NCBI GenBank assembly: GCA_037974665.1
Contig: CM075773.1
Coordinates: 48,438,080-48,502,079 of the forward strand
Origin: Ehretia macrophylla
Lineage: Eukaryota > Streptophyta > Magnoliopsida > Boraginales > Ehretiaceae
Direction: 5' to 3'
Length of the DNA stretch: 64,000 nucleotides
The notes under the pieces were generated by a model. It had not been told where the DNA came from and made no database searches. It worked only from the letters and a program-made list of their open reading frames with translations. Position 1 is the first letter of the stretch; the number at the start of each line of letters is the position of its first letter. Below, one piece after another: positions 57,860-64,000 of the stretch. The position numbers and the translations under genes were made by a program.

Positions 57860-58599
57860 TACAACTTTTGGTCCCTTATCTTTGCCCTCATTGACACTTT
57901 GGTCCCTTATCTTCAAAAGTGAGACATTTTAGTCCCTTATCTTATAAAATTAGGATACCATTAGTCATTTTTGCTTAATCCGTTAATGTTTTAACGGGAA
58001 TGGCACGTGTGCAGCACATGTATTTTTCCCCCCAAATTGTAGGGGTAATTTGGTCTGCATGGTAAAATAGATCGTAGATTAAAAGAAGAGGTTGATTTAT
58101 TCTAGGGTTTTTACCCTTTTTCTTCCCAAATCCCCAAATAATCTCCTCACTAGAAATTGACACCAAAATTGCAAAGATTTCACCATAAAGTTTACTGAAG
58201 GCTTCGATTACTCAAAAGTTACTTTTGATTCGCTATATTGTATCAAACGAAGATAGCTCCAACAAATCACGATAAACCCAATAGTAAGTTTTCACTGTTT
58301 TTAACCAAAAAAAAAGTTTTAACTGTTTTGATCTATACGAAATATATATTTTTTGTGGGCTTTGCATATATAATAGTCCTACTGATTATTTAATTGTATG
58401 TAGGTATACTTTATGTGTTTTTTTTATCTAGTCTACTCATTGCTTATTCTAATTTATTCTTGATTATAAAATCAAGAATTTTGTGCTAATACTTTAATGC
58501 CGACATCATTTGTGTTTGTATTTTAGGTAGAAGACAATTTATTTTGTGATTTTTAGATTACTGTATTTTTTTTTCTAAAGCTATTTTCCTTCGGGATTG

Positions 58600-59452
58600 A
58601 TGCCATTATATGATGTATTTCCATCTGACTGTTCAGATTATTTTTCATTGAAGATGCATTATGGTGGGCAATTTATGCATATTCTGAAATAGATTTATGT
58701 AGAATGTAATATTACATTTAAGTAAAACTGTCGATATGAGGACATGGCAATGCAAATGTTAGTGAATATGGTTGTTGAATTGGGACTCGATAATTCTGTT
58801 TGCTTTTATTATAGAAAACCTAGAGTGGATATGGATAATGGATTGGAATTGATAAGTACTGTCCATGATATATTAGATGTGTGCATGTTAGGAAGTGAAT
58901 CAAAGTTGATAGAGTTGTATATTATTGGGTCCTTGAAGAAAACTGAGTGTAATGATGCAGATGAGCATATAAAGGTTAGTCAAGAGCCATACATGAGTTT
59001 TGTACCTTTGGGTTGCCCAGATAATCCAAAAAGAACTAGCATAACTAAAAAACATGATTGATGAACATATGAATGTACATCTATCAAACCCAATACCTAC
59101 TTTGAAGAAATTGCCTATGAGAAAGTTAGGCATAACGTGTGTTTGAAACAAGGGCATGACATCAGAATCTGCCTAACAAAAAGTGCAAACACCGTGAGAA
59201 GAATTAAAGCTAATGCCTTGGGTCCATCAACTACACCTGCAATACCTACTAAGGTATATATATTTCAAATTTAACTATAACTATTACCTTATAAAATGTC
59301 TAAGTCCAATAAATTTCAAGCAGGTTAGTGATAAAACAACAAGCCATGCAAAAAGACCACCATTTCTTCCAGCTGGAGCTGGAATACATGTAAGAGTTGC
59401 AACTCCTCTTTCAAGCAACAAACCAGTGAAGGTTGGTTCTACTATGTTGTGA
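58600..59452 (+). pseudogene. MULE transposase relic (PB1-like + zinc knuckle), copy 3
   Basis: ATG kept at 58600, but a TAG interrupts the PB1-like domain near 58690, as in copy 2. From 58744 the frame is open to 59061. A one-base deletion near 59121 adds a frameshift before the zinc-knuckle part. DDE core absent. Confidence 0.72.
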
Positions 59453-60246
59453 CCTAGTGCAAATACTTAGAAAGGACAAAGATGTGTGAGCATGAAATCT
59501 CTCATAGGTCAAGCTTCTACTAATGTGAGAATAAGAGAATCATCTTCAAGCTCCAGTCACAAACCTTCTTCAACTTCAACTCTGAATGCTACTTCAACAA
59601 TTCTAAAGAAAGACTAGCATTGCCTTTGTTGGATATTAGCTTGTGCACAATGCCTTTTTGGATATTAACTTGTCCACAATTCGAAAGAAAGACTAGTTTT
59701 ATTGTTTCTTCTTTCGTTGGTTATTATCTTGTCCACAATGTCATTTTGTCAGCCAATGTTGGCACATTTTGGATGTTTTTTGCTAGGTTTCAAATTGGGA
59801 ACAATGTTGTTCATTCCATGATATAGATTCAGTGTTGATGCTCATCTTTTGTTTGTTGATATAAATCATGTGGTTTTGTTACTATAAAACCATATTTACA
59901 GGTTGTTTCGAGTCATTGCAAGTTATTACTCTAGCATTCATAATCCCTATTAAGCCATCATTTACAGGTTGTTAATTGATAGATTTAATAAAACTTAGCA
60001 CAATCAGTCCAACAACATTTCATTTACTGGTTGTTAATGAACACATTTAACAAACATTACATAGTTAACAGTTAAAAACTTCATTACAACATAACCAATG
60101 TTACAAGTGCATCAAACAACCAACCTCAACAAAATCAGCTAGTGTTCACTAGCTACAACACAGAAGTGCACACAACTTCCTACTATGTTACAAAAAAAAA
60201 AAAAAAATTACAATAGCACCAAACAGTCCAATGTTAGAAAAAGTAG

Positions 60247-60621
60247 CTAATGTTCACCAGCTACAAGACTGAGTGCACAATTCTTCACTATCAAAAAAAA
60301 AAAAAAAATACTGCCACTACTCCTAAATACTACTAATATTTTACAACCTACCATCATCAACAACGACTCATCATCAGACACAAACCCAGCAAGACCACAC
60401 ATGCAAACTTCCACTTCTTGCTTACATCTCTGTAAAGACTTCAGCAACCCAGGTATCAATCTTCTACTTCGATCACACATTGGTAGATCTAGCCAAACAA
60501 AGAAATCACATGACTCAAAAACTCCATAATTTTTACAGCCAAGAAACCTTCTTCCGGGGTTAGCATTCATCCAAGATGTGTTTATTTTGCTGGGCTTTCC
60601 ACAGTAGCACGGTGCAGCCAT
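60247..60621 (-). CDS. GRF-type zinc-finger protein of the inner MULE, copy 3 (open)
   Basis: 124 codons from the ATG at 60621, the only copy with the frame open throughout. GRF finger at residues 5-46: C-Y-C-G, N-P-G-R-R-F-L-G-C, E-S-C-D-F-F-V-W-L-D. A basic/hydrophobic linker and a second half with C-M-C-G and a hydrophobic F-F-F-F-L-I-V stretch follow, the latter encoded by a poly-A run and doubtful. It points towards the MURA-like relic from the opposite TIR. A role in nucleic-acid binding is inferred from the domain; expression is unknown. Confidence 0.6.
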   Translation of the reverse strand: MAAPCYCGKPSKINTSWMNANPGRRFLGCKNYGVFESCDFFVWLDLPMCDRSRRLIPGLLKSLQRCKQEVEVCMCGLAGFVSDDESLLMMVGCKILVVFRSSGSIFFFFLIVKNCALSLVAGEH

Positions 60622-61115
60622 GGATTTGGTGGCTTTAAGAGATGTAACATGTGAAATTTATTCTTGGGGTTTGGTAGGTTTTAAGAGATGTGTGTGTTTG
60701 AGAGAGGAATGAGTTAAATAAGGCTAAAAAGTTATGTTGAAAAATATATAGAGTCGTTGAAATGTTGTGCGGACCAAATTACACTTGTAATTTGGGGGAA
60801 AAAAACCAAATGTGCCGCACACGTGCTATTCCCAATAAAAAATTAACGGACTGAGTAAAAAGGACTAAAGGTGTCCCAATTTTATAAGATAAAAGACTGA
60901 AATATCTCACTTTTAAAGATAAGATATCAAAGTGTCAATGAGAGCAAAGATAAGGGGCTAAAAGTGCTATTAACCCAATTTTTAACAAACTTAAGTTCCT
61001 TTTTGTTTTGACTTGGGTCAAGGGGTAGTAAGTGGTTGAAGTTAAACTTTAGGGTTAATAAGTTTCAGATTATGTAAAAGATAAGGGTAGTAAGTGGATT
61101 TAATCCTAAGTAATC

Positions 61116-62512
61116 TAATAAATCTCTTTCCAACAATTTAAATTTTTTAATGAGGTGGAAACTTAATATGGTATCAGAACTTAAGGTTCTAGGTTCAAAA
61201 TTCAGTGTCACCCATTTAAAAACAATAAAATTGTTCAAGTGTAAGACTAAAAAACTATCTATAATTACACTTGCGAGGTCTGTTGAAGGTAATAAATTAA
61301 TCAAATATTATAATAAACCTCTAAATAATATAATAAGCGAATAATATAATAAACCTCTCTCCAACAATTTTTAGATGAAGTGCATATATGGTAATTTAAT
61401 ATCAGCTTTAGTAACTTATCAAGGAGATTTGATATTCAAGAATAGTCTAGTGATAGATTAGTCCTCGTGATAGTTGGATATATATCGGATGCTTATTAGC
61501 TTCCTTACGAGTTGTGCAACTTAAATCAGTTGGGCATCAAACTAATAAGGTTTCGTATTTTTTGGCACGACATTGTTGTTTATCTGCTCTTCCCACAAAT
61601 TGGATCATTGGATGTCCAATATACCTCCCAGTTTTTACGTAAAGTCTACCTCAAGTTGATTTCCCTGCCATAGAAATCAGCTAGCTTGTACATATTTTTT
61701 ATGAAATAAAATTTCTACTTGACTAACACCAAAACAAAAAACAAAAAGGAAAGTTCGTCGAAACATAGTTGTTTTAAATAACTGTTGTGTATGTTCTCAA
61801 GTATTTAAATTTAAAGGTAGAAAAAAGGGACATGAAGCATAATACGCAATGCAGAATGGCAGAAAATGTATAATCTAACGGTTGAATGATATCAAATTAA
61901 TAAAAAAAAAAAAAAAAAGCATAGAGAAGAATGTATAACGATTGAAAATGACGTATGAATGATATTAAATGACAATAAATTGTTGAGTCTTACACAGAAA
62001 GCGAAGTGAGAGAAGCTCCATTGCACCCTCCTAGCTAGCTATATGCATGGTCATCTATGCAGGGGTATTTACTATCGGGCCCGTTGACTTAGAAAATGAT
62101 AAAAAATTTATGTATTTTTTTAATAAATTTAAATATTTATATATTTTTAGTTAAAAAATTAATTAATTTTTACTAAAAAATATTTATATATTTAAAAATT
62201 ATATATTTTATTTACACTGAAATTTTTTTTTAAATTCGGCCATACATCTATGAAATTTGTTTTCTTGGTCAACTCATCTATGGACTTTGAAACATTTCCC
62301 TAATGGAAAAATTCTCAATATGCCAAAAATGGAATCAAACATTGCGGTGTTCGTCTTCGCACTTATCGAGACAACTTGGTATTTGCTAATTATGGAAAGC
62401 AGAAACATTCAAGTCAAAGTCACGTGGCATGACAAATTTGGTTGCTTAAATTTTCGTACTTCGTAATGCCAAAAATGGCAAAAAAAAGCCCTTCATCATT
62501 TTGATATAGACA
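61116..62512. other. Spacer, copy 3; no gene seen
   Basis: Colinear with 5901-7099 plus 8148-8369. It has a mutated primer-site motif TGGTATCAGAAC (61169-61180) and neither the copia insertion of copy 2 nor the MULE-like insertion of copy 1. Confidence 0.5.
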
Positions 62513-62590
62513 TTTACATCCAGAGGGCCGACTTGGCGAGGGGACCTGGGGAGCCTGGGTCCCCCCAACCTCCAACCAAGAAAAAAAAAT

Positions 62591-63286
62591 GGGAATAGGT
62601 TAATTTAGTTTTGGAGGTTTATGTTAAAAACCAAATAAGTTTTTATATTTTGTAAAAGTACTATTTTCGTCTTTAAAATTTTGTTAAAAAATTATTTTTG
62701 TCTCTGTCATTAATTTTTATTTAACGGTCAATAATTTGACCGAGATAAAAGATTAAAATGTCTTTATATTTATTTATTATAAATTAGGTGGCAAATAACA
62801 ATAAAATAATGTCAAATGTACATAAAATATATTCTAAAAAATTAACTATTATTGTACAAACTATATTCCAAAATAAAAAATAAAATACAATCTTTATATA
62901 CATAAATCAACAAAAAAAAAGAATTATAAAAAAAACCAACACCCTGTCGACGTCTTTTTTTTGTAATGCAATCTTTTTTTTGTAATTTTTTTTTTGTTGA
63001 TTTATTTATATAAAGATTGCATTTTGTCTTTATTTTTTATTTTGGAATATAGTTTGTGCACATTTGACATTATTTTTTTTTTTTGCCACATAATCTATAA
63101 TAGATAAATATAAGGGCATTTTAGTCTTTTATCTCGGTCAAACCATTAATCGTTAAATAAAAGTTAACGATAGGGAGGAAAATGGTTTTTTGACAAAACC
63201 TCAGGGACGAAAATGGTATTTTCACAAAATACAGGGACCTGTTTGGTTTTTAATATAAACCTTAGGGACTAAATTGACCTATTCCC
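62591..63286. mobile_element. Fold-back MULE-like element nested in hAT, copy 3
   Basis: Same element as 8440-9115, ends GGGAATAGG, core CCTGTCGACGTC near 62943. Confidence 0.7.
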
Positions 63287-63773
63287 AAAAAAAAATTGAG
63301 TGCAATTTTTTTCTAAAAATGACCACCCCACCCCCACCCCCACCCCTACCCCAACCCCAATCCCATTCATAGTTTCAATGACCTTTCCATCTAACATTTT
63401 CATCATTTTTCAACTTTTTCATCATTTTACTTCACATTTTTTAAATTTTTTACCCCTCCCTTTTTCTTTAACATCTAACTTTAATCATTTTCTAACTTTT
63501 TCGTCATTTCATTTACTTTTACTTTAAGGAAAAAAACTAACCTAATATTTTTCTTCTCCTACCCGAAATCTAACATCAATTGAATTCCCCTTTCTCTATC
63601 TTCTTCATCTTTCATTATGCCTAAGCTTCTTCCTAAAATTTTAACTCTTGCAAGATAAATCATACACAACATAGATACACAAAGTTAAGGTAATATATCA
63701 TGAAAAATTTGTATTATATTTATTTATTTTTTTTCTTAGCTATATAATTTTATGCGTAATTTGTTTTTGAGTA

Positions 63774-63815
63774 ATGGGTAAACATCGTAAGGCAGACACC
63801 AGTAAGTGGCCAAGG
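63774..63815 (+). other. Exon-like start inside hAT, copy 3
   Basis: M-G-K-H-R-K-A-D-T-S-K-W-P-R then AG/GTAAGT, peptide identical to copy 2. Confidence 0.35.
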
Positions 63816-64000
63816 TAAGTAATTTGACTGAAATACTTCTCGAAATATTTTTTAGTGTGTACATTTTATTTGTAATTTTATTTTAATGGCCAATTTAATG
63901 TAATAAATAGATAATTTTAATGGATAAATTTCAGTAAGGCATAATTTTTTCAATGTTTTGCTAGTTAATTTTAGTTCTTTTTATACATACAAAATTAAGG

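Larger units (their letters stand above)
57853..60977. mobile_element. Inner MULE, copy 3
   Basis: Same element as 2608-5761. Perfect TSDs AATTTTTAA at 57844-57852 and 60978-60986. Confidence 0.9.
57259..61106. mobile_element. Outer Pack-MULE, copy 3
   Basis: TSDs TAAATAATA (57250-57258) and TAAGTAATC (61107-61115), two mismatches. Left TIR has a small internal deletion relative to copy 1 near 57310. Confidence 0.87.
55117..64000. repeat. Tandem segmental repeat, copy 3 (3' end outside window)
   Basis: Third copy, truncated by the window end inside the hAT element. Order and TSDs match copies 1 and 2. The stretch from block A through the outer MULE is closest by eye to copy 1, but the PB1-like MULE coding segment (about 58640-59000) is closer to copy 2, so the copies are mosaics. 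Confidence 0.88.
62521..64000 (+). mobile_element. Non-autonomous hAT element, copy 3 (cut by window end)
   Basis: Left TIR CAGAGGGCCGACTTGG with TSD TTTACATC (62513-62520). Nested fold-back at 62591-63286. Exon-like M-G-K-H-R-K-A-D start at 63774-63815 with GTAAGT after it. The right end is outside the window. Confidence 0.72.

Overview
The window is AT-rich nuclear DNA from a flowering plant, almost certainly a eudicot. The evidence is two plant-specific AP2/ERF transcription factor genes, a tRNA-Met-primed Ty1/copia retrotransposon, plant LINE tails, and Mutator-like (MULE), hAT, CACTA and PIF/Harbinger DNA transposons. No bacterial, organellar or viral genome and no CRISPR array is present.

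The dominant structure is a large direct tandem repeat. The same ordered block starts just before base 1 (copy 1, to about 24402), again at about 24403 (copy 2, to 55116) and again at about 55117 (copy 3, running off the window). The order within a copy is: an ~840-bp block A; a copia gag fragment; a fold-back element; two nested MULEs; a spacer with a defective hAT; a second, diverged block A; an ERF region; a fold-back element; a probable gypsy LTR; LINE debris; a G-rich tract with palindromes; and a CACTA end. Copies 1 and 2 can be compared nearly end to end. Most transposons sit at identical sites with the same target-site duplications (TSDs), so they predate the duplication. A few are private to one copy: a MULE-like element at 7100-8147 in copy 1, and a Harbinger-like element (29982-30858) and a full-length copia element (31325-39731) in copy 2.

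The protein-coding genes of interest are two ERFs of group IX type, and each is present in only one copy. Copy 1 keeps a plus-strand ERF (12861-13522) and lacks the minus-strand one. Copy 2 keeps the minus-strand ERF (45953-46735) and lacks the plus-strand one. The loss in copy 1 is visible as a deletion ending inside a fold-back element. Both surviving ERFs carry small frame-changing lesions: an extra AC before the AP2 domain in the first, and a 10-bp tandem duplication that truncates the C-terminus of the second. This looks like a tandem ERF cluster undergoing birth and death. Group IX ERF clusters are known in other plants to control jasmonate-responsive specialised metabolism, but nothing here shows that role directly.

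The MULEs are the other interesting part. An outer Pack-MULE carries a fragment of a DUF241-family gene. Nested in it is an inner MULE that encodes an internally deleted MURA-like protein (PB1-like N-terminus joined to a zinc-knuckle tail) facing a convergent GRF-type zinc-finger gene, a layout resembling mudrA/mudrB of maize MuDR. Similarity and TSD statements were made by eye; no alignment or database search was run.
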